From positions 1-32,414 of the forward strand of contig PHET01000024.1 of NCBI GenBank assembly GCA_002841275.1: 32,414 bases of DNA. The letters run 5' to 3'. Below, one piece after another: positions 1-7,775 of the stretch (the stretch's first letter is position 1; each line of letters starts with the position of its first letter). The position numbers were made by a program, and so were the translations under genes. The DNA is from Actinobacteria bacterium HGW-Actinobacteria-7 (GTDB taxonomy: Bacteria > Actinomycetota > Coriobacteriia > Anaerosomatales > PHET01). The notes below the pieces were generated by a model. The model did not search any database, was not told the DNA's origin, and was given only the letters and a program-made list of their open reading frames with translations.

Positions 1-627
1 AATCTGGGCGCCGCCATACCCCGGCGGGACAACGACAGGGCGCTCTGAGACAGCCGCACCCGCGCTCGTTGCGACGGACTGGAGGGGAACCGGAGCGTCG
101 TCCCGCATGGACGGGCCGCCCGCAGCCGCGCCCGCGGGCATCTGGCCTGGGGGGCGAGGAACGGCAGCCGGTTGAGTCGAAGGTGCCTGAGCCGGACGGG
201 CAGTCGCAGGACTGGACGGTACCGCTGACTGGCCGGATGTTCCAGAAGCGTCTGACGCTGCAAGAGCGGCGATCTTGCTCACCACCGGCTCGACCGAGCC
301 TGATGCCGACAGGTGCGCAGACGCGCCGGCCTGGCGGGCCTTCAGGGCAGTGGATTCATTGGGCGACAGACTAAGGATGACTATCGGGACAGCGCTCGTC
401 TTGATATCCGCCTTGAGCTGCTGCGTAAGCGAGTAGCCGTCAACGCCCACCAGCTCCGCGTCGACCACAATGACGCTGGGCGTCACCTGGGCGACGATAC
501 CAAGAGCACGGGGCGCAGACAGCGCGCTCATCACCTCAACGCCGGGAAGGGCTGTCTCGAGGGCCTGTTTGAGCTGGTCGACATAGCTCGAATCGTCGTG
601 GACGATCAGCACACGCGTGTCAGCCAC
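1..627 (-). CDS. Response-regulator receiver-domain protein, 3' end outside window
   Basis: The first 209 codons are visible without a stop; the rest lies beyond the window edge. The GTG start at 625-627 follows a strong AAGGAGG ribosome site. Residues 1-120 read as a CheY-like receiver domain: acidic pair D11/D12, candidate phospho-acceptor D56 at the end of a hydrophobic strand (VIVVD), and S86 at the Ser/Thr switch position. The conserved lysine of the domain appears to be replaced (A108 in the stretch GASAHLSAS), so phosphorylation-dependent switching may be altered. After about residue 125 the protein becomes a low-complexity linker rich in Ala, Pro, Ser and Gln, suggesting that another domain follows outside the window. 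The output domain is unknown. It faces away from the methyltransferase gene. Confidence 0.75.
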   Translation of the reverse strand, partial: MADTRVLIVHDDSSYVDQLKQALETALPGVEVMSALSAPRALGIVAQVTPSVIVVDAELVGVDGYSLTQQLKADIKTSAVPIVILSLSPNESTALKARQAGASAHLSASGSVEPVVSKIAALAASDASGTSGQSAVPSSPATARPAQAPSTQPAAVPRPPGQMPAGAAAGGPSMRDDAPVPLQSVATSAGAAVSERPVVVPPGYGGAQI

Positions 628-720
628 CGAGAAACCTCCTTGTGCAGGACACAACGCCCCGCCTCGTAGCACTTCGAATGTGTACCCGCCCACTCGTATC
701 GGCTTCGACTCTATTCAACT

Positions 721-741
721 GTACCCACTCCTGTCGGGTAC
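721..741. promoter_or_regulatory. Inverted repeat GTACCC-N9-GGGTAC, candidate operator
   Basis: A perfect 6-bp inverted repeat with a 9-bp spacer lies in the intergenic region between the divergent receiver-domain gene and the methyltransferase, about 43 bp upstream of the latter's TTG start. Its position suits an operator or a promoter-overlapping site, but no regulator can be named. Confidence 0.25.
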
Positions 742-783
742 CATGAGTCTCTATCCGATGAGCACAGCGGCAGGAGCCAGGGA

Positions 784-2094
784 TTGTTTGAGCTCACTAT
801 CGAAAGACTAGCATACGGAGGCGACGCCATCGGGCACCTCGAGGATGGCCGAGTGGCCTTCATCTCGGGCGGCTGCCCCGGCGACCGAGTGGCCGCCGAA
901 GTGGTTGAAGAGAAGGACCGTTTCGTCCGTGTCCGTATCGCTGAGGTCCTTGAAGCCTCGGCCGATCGCGTGACCGCGCCCTGCCCCTACTTCGGAGCGT
1001 GCGGCGGTTGCACGTGGCAGCACGTCGCGTATGCAGCGCAGCTGGAAGCCAAACGCCAGTCCGTAGTTGACGCCCTGCTTCGGATTGGCGGATTCCCTGA
1101 TTCGGAGCGCCTCGTGAACGCGTCCGTGCCTAGCCCGGCCGAGTACGGATATCGCAACAAGATCGAACTCGTAGCCAACCCTGCATCGACCCGACCGCGC
1201 CTTGGTTTTCACCGTGCGGGCAGCGAGGAGGTCGTTGAGATCGACGAGTGCCTGCTTCTGCCTAAGAGGGCACGGAAGGCGCCAAAGGCTTTGGGGGGCG
1301 CCCTGCGCTATCTGGCCGGCGAGACGGACTTGGGACTCTCGCGCGTCGGCATACGGTGTGCAGCCCACACCAAGGACCTCGAGGTTGCTTTGTGGACGGT
1401 TCCGGGCCCCTTTCAACGAGGAGCAGCTGCCAAGATGCTTTCACAAGCGTTGCCCTTGAGCAGCCTTGTCCGAGTTCTCAGCAGAGGACCTCTGAAGCGA
1501 CGCGCCATCGCAGGGGTCGAGGTACTCAGCGGCAAGGGATTCTGGAGGGAGCGGCTCGCCGGCATCCCCTATTCGATCTCAGCCCCTTCGTTCTTTCAGG
1601 TCAACTCCACGGTGGCCGAGGAACTCGTCAAGGTCGTACTCGGGATACTCGAACCGGACGGTAGCGACCGCGTGCTTGACCTGTACGCCGGGGCAGGCAC
1701 CTTCACACTCCCTCTGGCTCAAGTGGGCGGCGAGGTAGTCGCGGTCGAATCAGCCGGCAGTTCAATCCGCGATCTGCGACGGAACCTCGAACAGAACGGA
1801 CTGTGGGCCGAGGTCATCGGCGGCGACGCTGCACGTGAGATCGCCAGCCTCGGCCATTTCGATATCGTGGTGGTCGACCCTCCGCGCAGCGGTCTCGCAC
1901 CCGAAGTTGTCTCCGCGCTCGGCGGCTGCAAGCCCCGGGCGCTTGCGTATGTGTCCTGCGACCCGGCAACGCTCGCTCGCGATGCGCGCGCACTTGCCGA
2001 GGCGGGCTTGGAGTTGGCGTCTGCGACACCCATCGACCTGTTCCCGCAGACCTACCATGTCGAGACCGTCGCCCACTTCATTCCGTCTGCGTAG
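784..2094 (+). CDS. rlmD: 23S rRNA (uracil-C5)-methyltransferase, TrmA/RumA family
   Basis: SAM-dependent enzyme that methylates C5 of a uridine in RNA. The family includes RlmD (23S U1939), RlmC, RlmCD and TrmA; Fe-S-containing members usually act on 23S rRNA, so that is the likeliest target, but the exact uridine cannot be told. The protein has 436 residues. An N-terminal TRAM-like beta domain (1-60) is followed by iron-sulfur cysteines C67, C73, C76 and C156 ([4Fe-4S]), then a Rossmann methyltransferase domain with LDLYAGAGTF for SAM binding, DPPRSGL, the nucleophile C392 in SCDP, and the general base E427 near the C-terminus. The TTG start is chosen because GCAGGAG sits just upstream and the homologous region begins there. 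It is monocistronic, with a hairpin following the stop. Confidence 0.9.
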   Translation: MFELTIERLAYGGDAIGHLEDGRVAFISGGCPGDRVAAEVVEEKDRFVRVRIAEVLEASADRVTAPCPYFGACGGCTWQHVAYAAQLEAKRQSVVDALLRIGGFPDSERLVNASVPSPAEYGYRNKIELVANPASTRPRLGFHRAGSEEVVEIDECLLLPKRARKAPKALGGALRYLAGETDLGLSRVGIRCAAHTKDLEVALWTVPGPFQRGAAAKMLSQALPLSSLVRVLSRGPLKRRAIAGVEVLSGKGFWRERLAGIPYSISAPSFFQVNSTVAEELVKVVLGILEPDGSDRVLDLYAGAGTFTLPLAQVGGEVVAVESAGSSIRDLRRNLEQNGLWAEVIGGDAAREIASLGHFDIVVVDPPRSGLAPEVVSALGGCKPRALAYVSCDPATLARDARALAEAGLELASATPIDLFPQTYHVETVAHFIPSA

Positions 2095-2124
2095 AGCCGA
2101 ACATGGTCCGTCGTTCACACAACC

Positions 2125-2157
2125 AAGCGCCCCCGGACGAGACGTCCGAGGGCGCTT
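2125..2157. terminator. Hairpin between convergent rlmD and cytochrome-b5-fold gene
   Basis: A long GC-rich stem (AAGCGCCC...GGGCGCTT with CGGACG/CGTCCG inside and a short loop) lies between two convergent genes. There is no clear T-run on either side, so it may act bidirectionally or be assisted by Rho. Confidence 0.55.
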
Positions 2158-2179
2158 CACGTCGTGCTCCTCGCGGCAA

Positions 2180-2407
2180 CTAGACCAAACGACCGACTTC
2201 CGGGAAGTCCGTCACATAGATGTCGTGTGGCGCATCTTCATGCTCAGCGGTCAGGTCGGCACCCGCCTGATGCATCCCCTCGTGGTCGCCGGCGCCCCAC
2301 ATCGCGCTTTCGGTGACCTCGTACACGACCCCCTTGAACGCAACATAAGCCGGCTTGCCGTCGGTACCGTCATACCCCTTCAGATCCTCCAGCGTGAAGT
2401 CTTTCAT
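2180..2407 (-). CDS. Small cytochrome-b5-like heme-binding domain protein
   Basis: A 75-residue single-domain protein starting MKDFTLEDLKGYDG and containing PAYVAFKGVVYEVT, the N-terminal beta core of the cytochrome b5 fold. Candidate heme-ligand histidines are H42/H46 and H61, as in the predicted heme/steroid-binding subgroup of small prokaryotic cytochrome-b5-domain proteins. It has no signal peptide or membrane segment, so it should be cytoplasmic. The start has a GGGAG site 6-7 bases upstream. The neighbouring CRP/FNR regulator gene is on the same strand upstream but is separated by its own terminator, so this gene probably has its own promoter; an AGGTACAT element lies at 2442-2449. Its electron partner and role are unknown. 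Confidence 0.8.
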   Translation of the reverse strand: MKDFTLEDLKGYDGTDGKPAYVAFKGVVYEVTESAMWGAGDHEGMHQAGADLTAEHEDAPHDIYVTDFPEVGRLV

Positions 2408-2477
2408 CGGGTCTCCCGTCTCGTGGCCAGATACAACAGTTATGTACCTGAAACGAGGTCACCTTCAACACCGCAAA

Positions 2478-2504
2478 CGAAAAACGCCGCCAAGTGGCGG
2501 CGTT
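2478..2504 (-). terminator. Intrinsic terminator of the CRP/FNR gene
   Basis: Read on the minus strand, AACGCCGCC pairs with GGCGGCGTT around a 4-base loop and is followed by TTTTTCGTTT. It lies 27 bases beyond the regulator's stop codon. Confidence 0.85.
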
Positions 2505-2530
2505 GTGTTCGTCCAAACGGCAATCGAGAC

Positions 2531-3229
2531 TCAGTCCCTGCCGATCCGATCGCTCAGTTCCTCGAGGTTGACCATGATACGGCGCCCCTTCGTGGTCACT
2601 ATTCCTTCGCGAGCGAGCTGCGACACAACTCGGCTGGCGGTCTCACGCGAAGTGCCTGCCAGCGTGGCGATATCGTAGTGGGTCATCCCCTGAATGACCG
2701 GCACACCACGAGTCTCGAACCCTGCCGTCGCGATATTGAGGACGACTCGCATCACCCGGTGAGTTGCGTCGTGGAACGCCATATCCTCCAAACGCGTGAT
2801 GGTCTGGCGAAGACGGCGCGACAGAGTGGCGATGAGGGATAGGGCGAGCTTGGGCTGCACCTGTATCGCAGCTGAGAGATCCTTGCCATCCAAGGAGAAC
2901 AGCTCCACCTCAGTGACGGCGATGGCATCCGAAGAGCGTGGTTGACCATCCACCAGCGACATCTCGCCGAAGTGTCCGGGCGCCTCGATGTAGTTCAAGA
3001 CCAGCTCTTTGCCCTCAGGGTTGGCAAGCGAGATCTTCACTCGGCCAGACACCAACAGATACATCGAGGTGCCTACCTCGTTCTGGCCCACAATGAAAGC
3101 GCCCTTCGGGTATCGGCGCAGTTCGACCATCTCGCCCAAGGTCTCAAGGCTCTCGGCCGTGAGTTCCGAGAACATGGGTATTGCTGCAAGTCTTGAGAGG
3201 ACTTGCTCTCTTGTGGCTGTTGTCTTCAT
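2531..3229 (-). CDS. CRP/FNR-family transcriptional regulator
   Basis: A 232-residue regulator. Residues 15-130 form a cyclic-nucleotide-binding beta barrel whose cassette GHFGEMSLVDGQPRSS (85-100) resembles the ligand pocket of CRP, including the Arg-Ser pair that contacts the cyclic phosphate. Residues 150-228 hold the dimerisation helix and a winged HTH, with HYDIATLAGTSRETASRVV (184-202) as helix-turn-helix. There is no N-terminal cysteine cluster, so it is not an Fe-S FNR. The ATG at 3227-3229 is preferred over upstream in-frame starts because the domain begins there, although the ribosome site is weak (AGGT). Two ATGTACC repeats spaced 16 bp overlap and flank the start codon and could be an autoregulatory site. 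Ligand and regulon are not deducible. Confidence 0.9.
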   Translation of the reverse strand: MKTTATREQVLSRLAAIPMFSELTAESLETLGEMVELRRYPKGAFIVGQNEVGTSMYLLVSGRVKISLANPEGKELVLNYIEAPGHFGEMSLVDGQPRSSDAIAVTEVELFSLDGKDLSAAIQVQPKLALSLIATLSRRLRQTITRLEDMAFHDATHRVMRVVLNIATAGFETRGVPVIQGMTHYDIATLAGTSRETASRVVSQLAREGIVTTKGRRIMVNLEELSDRIGRD

Positions 3230-3250
3230 GTACCTAACATCGGATGTACC
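3228..3250. promoter_or_regulatory. Tandem ATGTACC repeats at the regulator start
   Basis: ATGTACC occurs at 3228-3234 and 3244-3250, 16 bp apart, overlapping the start of the CRP/FNR-type gene. A third copy (2442-2449) sits upstream of the neighbouring cytochrome-b5-fold gene. Binding by the regulator itself is only an inference. Confidence 0.25.
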
Positions 3251-3293
3251 CAGCTGTGACTTGAGACACACTTTGGGTTCGGCTGCACAACAA

Positions 3294-3328
3294 GCGTGGG
3301 GCGGAGCCCAGAAGGCCCCGCCCCACGC
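3294..3328 (-). terminator. Terminator of the FAD/Fe-S oxidoreductase gene
   Basis: GCGTGGGGCGG pairs with CCGCCCCACGC around a 13-base loop. On the minus strand it is followed by TTGTTGT, and it lies about 20 bases after the oxidoreductase stop. Confidence 0.8.
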
Positions 3329-3348
3329 CGTCGATACTTCCGTCAATG

Positions 3349-6300
3349 CTACGCGGCAGTCACCTTCGGGTCATCAATCGTGCGGACATAGTCGATGAAC
3401 AGCGGGACCAAGAATGGAATCAGCTGCGGCAGATAGGTCGGCATCAGCGAATCCATGGTCTTGGGAAGAAGATCGGGCATGAGCTCCGCCATATCGGGCG
3501 GCATCTCACCCATCATCTGCTCAACCTCGTGCACCATGTCCGGCATGACCTTGCCCAGAATCCCAGGCGCCATGGCCGGGAACATGAGGGGCATCATCTT
3601 CTCCATCATGGCCAGCCCACCCGGCACGTGCCGCATGCCGAGCATCATAGGCTTCATGCCTGCGGGCATCGCGTCCATCATCTGAGGGAATATCCGGGTC
3701 ATGAACTTCGCCATGTTCTCCGGCTCCATCAGGATGATGAACTTCTCGAAGTAACTCCACATGTACAGCGAGTAATCTGTTGAGACTGGGATGTCATATC
3801 CGGCTGCCTGCGCCACAACCCGGGACAGGTCGTCGATCTTGAGACCCAAGTCGTTCTTGTCGTTGGCGTCGCGCAGCTGAACCTGGCAGCACGGACAGAG
3901 CGCTACCACCGTGTCCGCACCGATATCGACCGCCTCTTGGAGACGGTGCTTGCCCAGAATCGGCGCAATCGGGTTCTCGCCGATGAGCGTGAGCACAGAA
4001 CCGCAGCACAGACCCTCTTCACGGTTGTGCTCCATCTCAACGAACTCCGCTCCCGGAATCGCCTTGATCATCTCGCGCGGCGGCTCGTAGTTACCTTGAG
4101 CTCGTCCCATATGGCACGAGTCATGGAACGTTACCTTGCCCTCGAACGGGTTGTCCTTCAGCTCAAGCTTCCCGTCGGCGATCGCGTCCGCCACGAGCTC
4201 TGAATAGTGCTTGACCTCGAACTCGTAGGCCTCGCCGCGCTCGGCGGCGAGCTTCGCGTAGAGCTCCTTCCAGACCAAGCCGCACGCAGGGCACGACGTG
4301 ACGATCGTCTTCGCGCCGCGCTTGCGAGCCTCGGTCACGTTGTGCTCGTAGATCTCCTCGAAGACATCCCACTTCCCTGAGACCTTCATGGGGATTCCAC
4401 AGCAGGCCTCGTCCTTGCCCATGTAGCCCACGCTGTAGCCGGAATCCTGTAGCAGGCGAATGGACGCCTCCGCAATGTCAGTCTCGACGTAGCTGGCAGT
4501 ACATCCCGCGAAGTACAGGATGTCGGACTTCTCGGGAATCTTCTCGGCGACGTCGGCAGGTACCCAGGCGTCGCGGTTCTCGCGCTTACCCGCCCAGATA
4601 TCGAGTTCGCCTCGCAGTGATGAGGCAATCATCTCGAACGCCGGGAATGTGCCGCGCTTCTGCTCGTTGACCAGCTTGCCGCGCATCTCCATCCAGTTGT
4701 GCTCGATGGGAAGCTGCAGCTGGCAGCGGGTGTTGCAGACCTCACAGGTGGTACACACCAAGAACGTGTCGATCGCTTTGCGATCCCACTTCTCACGACC
4801 AGCGATGACCTCTCGCAGATACGCGTACTTGCCACGTGGCGAATGGCTCTCCCATCCACGGCCGGTGTACTGCTCGCACGTGGGAACACAGTAGCCGCAC
4901 CGAGAACAGGCGTACGCCATGAATGCGACATCACCGGGGATGCCGTTTACGTCCTTGGACAGGTCTCCGTGCGTCGCCGGCGGCGTGGCTGCGTTGGCCA
5001 GGGGGCGCACGATGCCCTCGAACGCCGCTGCCGTGCCCATCAGCAGGTCGAGCATGCCTCCGGCGCCGTATACCTTCCCGGGGTTCATGATTTCCTGGGG
5101 GTCAATCTTCGCCTTGAAGGCCTGCAGCTTCGCCAGCTTGTCCTTGCCCAGTACACCAGGGGCCTCTCGGCGGAAATACAGACCGGTCGAGTAAGCCGAA
5201 CCGTTGTGGGCCTTCGCGATCTTGATGACCGAAAGGGACAGTGCGAACGCGAGGTTGAAGTTGAAAGAGCGCTCATCATGCGGGATGAACCCGAGAAGCA
5301 CGACTCGGTCGCCTTTGGCGACCATGCCCTCGAGAATGAACGGCTGCTTGATCTTGGCATCGATCTCGCCGAGAACCGCCGGCATCTCTGCAAGCGGTAC
5401 AACGACCTCCGTGGGCACGATCGACGGTCCGATGCGCTTGAGGCGCATGGGCGCGAAACGCTGCTCCCACTCATGCTCGGCCGTCTCTTTGTCGAGCTCG
5501 ACACCCTTGTTCGCACCGATGATGGCGTCAAACCCGGCCTCAATTGATCCGCGGCGCGACGCAGGGTACGCGACAACTGCCAGATAGCTCTCAGGAATCA
5601 CGGGCTCGTAGTGCTCATGGGCCTCCTCGTACGGGTGCCCATGACGGTGAGGAAGCTTCTTCTTCAGCCGGGTCGACTCGGGATTCAAGAAGGTGATCGA
5701 CCACATGGGAAGCTTCTGGGTGGAGATGGCATTGAGCGCCGCGCCGATAGCAGAGGCTGACGGGAACGCGACCAGCCGATGAACTTCCTCCTCCAGCGGG
5801 CGTACCCTGAACTCGACCTCGACGATGAAACCGGTGGTGCCCTCAGCGTCAGCGACCAGGTTCTGCAGATCGTCTCCCGAGAACTCGCGCACTTCCCCAC
5901 TGGGCATAACGACGGTCGCCGACACAACGTTCTCTTTGAATGTCCCATACTCGAAGCTTCCGAAGCCGCTTCCGCCCTGGGCCAACCAGCCTCCAACAGA
6001 GGAACTGGGATACGACGACGGATACAGACGCAGGGTCACGCCCTGCTTCATGATCTGCCGATCGATCTGCTCCCAGATCGCACCGGCCTGAGCGCGGACG
6101 GTCAGTTCCTCGGTGTCCACCGAGATGACCTTCTGCCATCCGGAGAGGTCGACCACCACGGCGCCGTTGGGCGGAAGAACTCCGCCATAGCCGCTGGTCG
6201 CACCGGCACGAGGCACCAGTTTGACGCCCTCGCGCTTGGCGAGAGCCACCAGCGTGACGAGCTCGTCTTGCGTACGAGGACGAACAACCGCGCCAGCGAC

Positions 6301-6447
6301 GCCAGCCGGAACAAACGGCTTGATCAGTGCTGGCATCGCCCCGATGTCGAACGAATACATCTTCCGTTCCACCCGGTTGGTGCTGACCCGATCCTCCCCG
6401 CAGATCTCAATGAGCTTACGCTCGAAAGCTTCAGATACCGCTGCCAT
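3349..6447 (-). CDS. FAD-linked oxidase fused to GlpC/LutA-like Fe-S protein, Met-rich tail
   Basis: A 1032-residue fusion resembling D-lactate/glycolate dehydrogenases (GlcD plus GlcF/GlpC type). Residues 45-220 are the FAD-binding PCMH domain (RAGATSGYGG, SSSVGGWLAQGGSGFGS). Residues 220-460 are the FAD-oxidase C-terminal domain, ending PGKVYG. Two [4Fe-4S] sites follow: C514/C517/C520/C524 and C565/C568/C571/C575. Two CCG domains carry C649, C682-C683, C719/C722 and C778, C814-C815, C851/C853/C854. It probably oxidises a 2-hydroxy acid such as lactate and passes electrons on, but the substrate is not determinable. Residues 892-1032 form an extra tail with 26 methionines, rich in proline and hydrophobics; it may attach to the membrane or a partner. 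No signal peptide is visible. The start has AAAGGAAAG upstream, and the gene is divergent from the HAD gene. Confidence 0.9.
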   Translation of the reverse strand: MAAVSEAFERKLIEICGEDRVSTNRVERKMYSFDIGAMPALIKPFVPAGVAGAVVRPRTQDELVTLVALAKREGVKLVPRAGATSGYGGVLPPNGAVVVDLSGWQKVISVDTEELTVRAQAGAIWEQIDRQIMKQGVTLRLYPSSYPSSSVGGWLAQGGSGFGSFEYGTFKENVVSATVVMPSGEVREFSGDDLQNLVADAEGTTGFIVEVEFRVRPLEEEVHRLVAFPSASAIGAALNAISTQKLPMWSITFLNPESTRLKKKLPHRHGHPYEEAHEHYEPVIPESYLAVVAYPASRRGSIEAGFDAIIGANKGVELDKETAEHEWEQRFAPMRLKRIGPSIVPTEVVVPLAEMPAVLGEIDAKIKQPFILEGMVAKGDRVVLLGFIPHDERSFNFNLAFALSLSVIKIAKAHNGSAYSTGLYFRREAPGVLGKDKLAKLQAFKAKIDPQEIMNPGKVYGAGGMLDLLMGTAAAFEGIVRPLANAATPPATHGDLSKDVNGIPGDVAFMAYACSRCGYCVPTCEQYTGRGWESHSPRGKYAYLREVIAGREKWDRKAIDTFLVCTTCEVCNTRCQLQLPIEHNWMEMRGKLVNEQKRGTFPAFEMIASSLRGELDIWAGKRENRDAWVPADVAEKIPEKSDILYFAGCTASYVETDIAEASIRLLQDSGYSVGYMGKDEACCGIPMKVSGKWDVFEEIYEHNVTEARKRGAKTIVTSCPACGLVWKELYAKLAAERGEAYEFEVKHYSELVADAIADGKLELKDNPFEGKVTFHDSCHMGRAQGNYEPPREMIKAIPGAEFVEMEHNREEGLCCGSVLTLIGENPIAPILGKHRLQEAVDIGADTVVALCPCCQVQLRDANDKNDLGLKIDDLSRVVAQAAGYDIPVSTDYSLYMWSYFEKFIILMEPENMAKFMTRIFPQMMDAMPAGMKPMMLGMRHVPGGLAMMEKMMPLMFPAMAPGILGKVMPDMVHEVEQMMGEMPPDMAELMPDLLPKTMDSLMPTYLPQLIPFLVPLFIDYVRTIDDPKVTAA

Positions 6448-6518
6448 GGATACGACTTTCCTTTCGCTGGAAACACCTCTGATAACCTCTCGTACATACC
6501 CGCAAAGAGTTCAGTTCG

Positions 6519-6568
6519 ATACTTGCAAGGGTATTGTCAAAGCATGCAGATTATACCCCCGCAGGTAT
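6519..6568. promoter_or_regulatory. Paired ATAC-N8-GTAT operators
   Basis: Two 16-bp sites, 6519-6534 and 6553-6568, share ATAC-N8-GTAT. Aligned on opposite strands they read ATACCC-YY-GCA-R-GTAT. Their starts are 34 bp apart, about three helical turns, which suits cooperative binding. A degenerate third copy (ATACCCGCAAAG) begins at 6496. They lie in the divergent region between the lactate-dehydrogenase-like gene and the HAD gene, closer to the former's promoter side. The regulator is unknown. Confidence 0.5.
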
Positions 6569-6656
6569 CTTGGATGTCAATACTATTTCAGAATCAACGG
6601 CCCGAAGCGCCTTCGTGCCATGCTAGGCTGCTCGCGTTCACGGCGAAAGGGCATGC

Positions 6657-7370
6657 ATGTTTCAGGCGGTGTTGTTCGATCTGGACGGTACGCTGCTCGA
6701 CATCGAACTCGAATCGTTCCTTCACGCCTACTTCGCTGCGTTGGGACCCGTACTCGCGACGGTGACAGGCCCCGAAGTCTCGCAGCGCGAGGCGCTGGCA
6801 GCGGTACTCTCGGGCACCCAGGCTATGTCAGACACTCACCCGACACGTACCAACCGCGAGGTGTTCACCGAACGTTTCTGCCAGCTCACCGGCGGCGACC
6901 TCGACGAACCTGGCGCCATCGCCGCGATCGAGCGCTTCTACGCACAGAAGTTTCCCGAGCTCAGAGGGTCACACGGACCCCGGGCCGGCGGTGCGGCAGC
7001 TGTACTCACCGCCCGCGCATCAGGTCTTGCAACGGTACTCGCGACCAACCCGATCTTCCCTCTCAGTGCCATTCGCGAACGCATGCGTTGGGCCGAACTT
7101 GACGCCTCTTGGTTCGAATTCATCACGAGCTACGAGACATCCACGGCCTGCAAGCCCAACTCCGCCTACTATCTCCAGATCGCCGAACGACTTGGTATTG
7201 ACCCGACCGCCTGCCTGATGGTCGGCGACGACGCGGCGCTCGACATGCCCGCAGCCGATATCGGCATGAAGACATTCTATGTAGGCGCTGACCCGGCGGC
7301 GAGGGCCGACTGGTACGGCGACTTGAGTGAGCTGCAGTTTCTTCTTTTGTCAGTCGCTCCCAAGGGGTAG
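6657..7370 (+). CDS. HAD-superfamily hydrolase
   Basis: A 237-residue phosphatase-like protein with all four HAD motifs: VLFDLDGTLLD with nucleophile D8 and acid D10, LATNP (motif II), the lysine in ACKPNSAYY (motif III), and MVGDDAALDMPAA (motif IV). A helical cap domain lies between motifs I and II (residues 15-110), as in the phosphoglycolate-phosphatase-like subfamily. The substrate cannot be assigned. The ATG at 6657 follows AAAGGG by six bases; another ATG at 6653 is out of frame. It is divergent from the FAD/Fe-S oxidoreductase, and the hydrogenase leader begins right after its stop. Confidence 0.85.
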   Translation: MFQAVLFDLDGTLLDIELESFLHAYFAALGPVLATVTGPEVSQREALAAVLSGTQAMSDTHPTRTNREVFTERFCQLTGGDLDEPGAIAAIERFYAQKFPELRGSHGPRAGGAAAVLTARASGLATVLATNPIFPLSAIRERMRWAELDASWFEFITSYETSTACKPNSAYYLQIAERLGIDPTACLMVGDDAALDMPAADIGMKTFYVGADPAARADWYGDLSELQFLLLSVAPKG

Positions 7371-7775
7371 AATCAGTCGAGAGTGCGAACCGTGCCGGCG
7401 GAGAAGCTCCGCCTTGCCGTGTGCACTTGTGCCCGTTGGCCACGACTGAGGAGGGGCTCATCTTGAAGCGCGGTCCGCGCCGCTGAGTCAGGGACACACC
7501 GACCGGTCGCGTCGGCACACAGAGCCCAACCCTTCCCCAACATCTTCATCTCACCCAACCCCTCCAAAGCCATTCTCGGCGGTGTTTCGGCGCGTGCGCC
7601 AACACAGCCGGTGGTTCTTCATTCATGGACACCGTGAATCGAGCCGTCTGGAAGGGAGGCGTCGCCTGACAGGAGTGCTCGTCTGGGCCGCGGGTTCGAT
7701 GAGATCCTGAGACGTCCAGACGAGAAGCTGGAAGAGGAAGAAGAAACGGACGGAACCCCCAAGGAGGTGTATGGC
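7371..7775 (+). other. Structured 405-base leader upstream of the hydrogenase
   Basis: There is no convincing gene here. Several nested helices are visible: TCAGTCG (7373-7379) with CGACTGA (7443-7449), enclosing the hairpin GGCGGAG-AAG-CTCCGCC (7397-7413); then GGGCTC (7454-7459) with GAGCCC (7522-7527), enclosing CCGAC/GTCGG (7499-7515). A third element is the 9-bp repeat CTCGTCTGG/CCAGACGAG (7678-7686 and 7716-7724) just upstream of the hydrogenase ribosome site. The first hairpin may also end the HAD transcript. No known riboswitch class is recognised. Confidence 0.45.

Noticed and set aside
1835-2842. 335-codon + strand frame overlapping rlmD and the regulator
   Set aside because: Overlaps three recognised genes in another frame; Arg/Ser-rich out-of-frame product.
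3230-3346. N-terminal extension of the CRP/FNR gene
   Set aside because: The added residues overlap the upstream gene's terminator hairpin and have no domain character.
6535-6540. Minus-strand TTGACA as a -35 element for the FAD/Fe-S gene
   Set aside because: No acceptable -10 hexamer lies at 15-19 bases downstream.
7469-7492. Seven-codon leader peptide starting TTG with GAGGAGG upstream
   Set aside because: Too short to distinguish from chance; the purine stretch is part of a helix.
7480-7505. Resemblance to the cobalamin riboswitch box (GAGTCAGG)
   Set aside because: Only the first bases match, the rest of the box and the preceding P7-P11 region are missing, and hydrogenase is not a B12 target.
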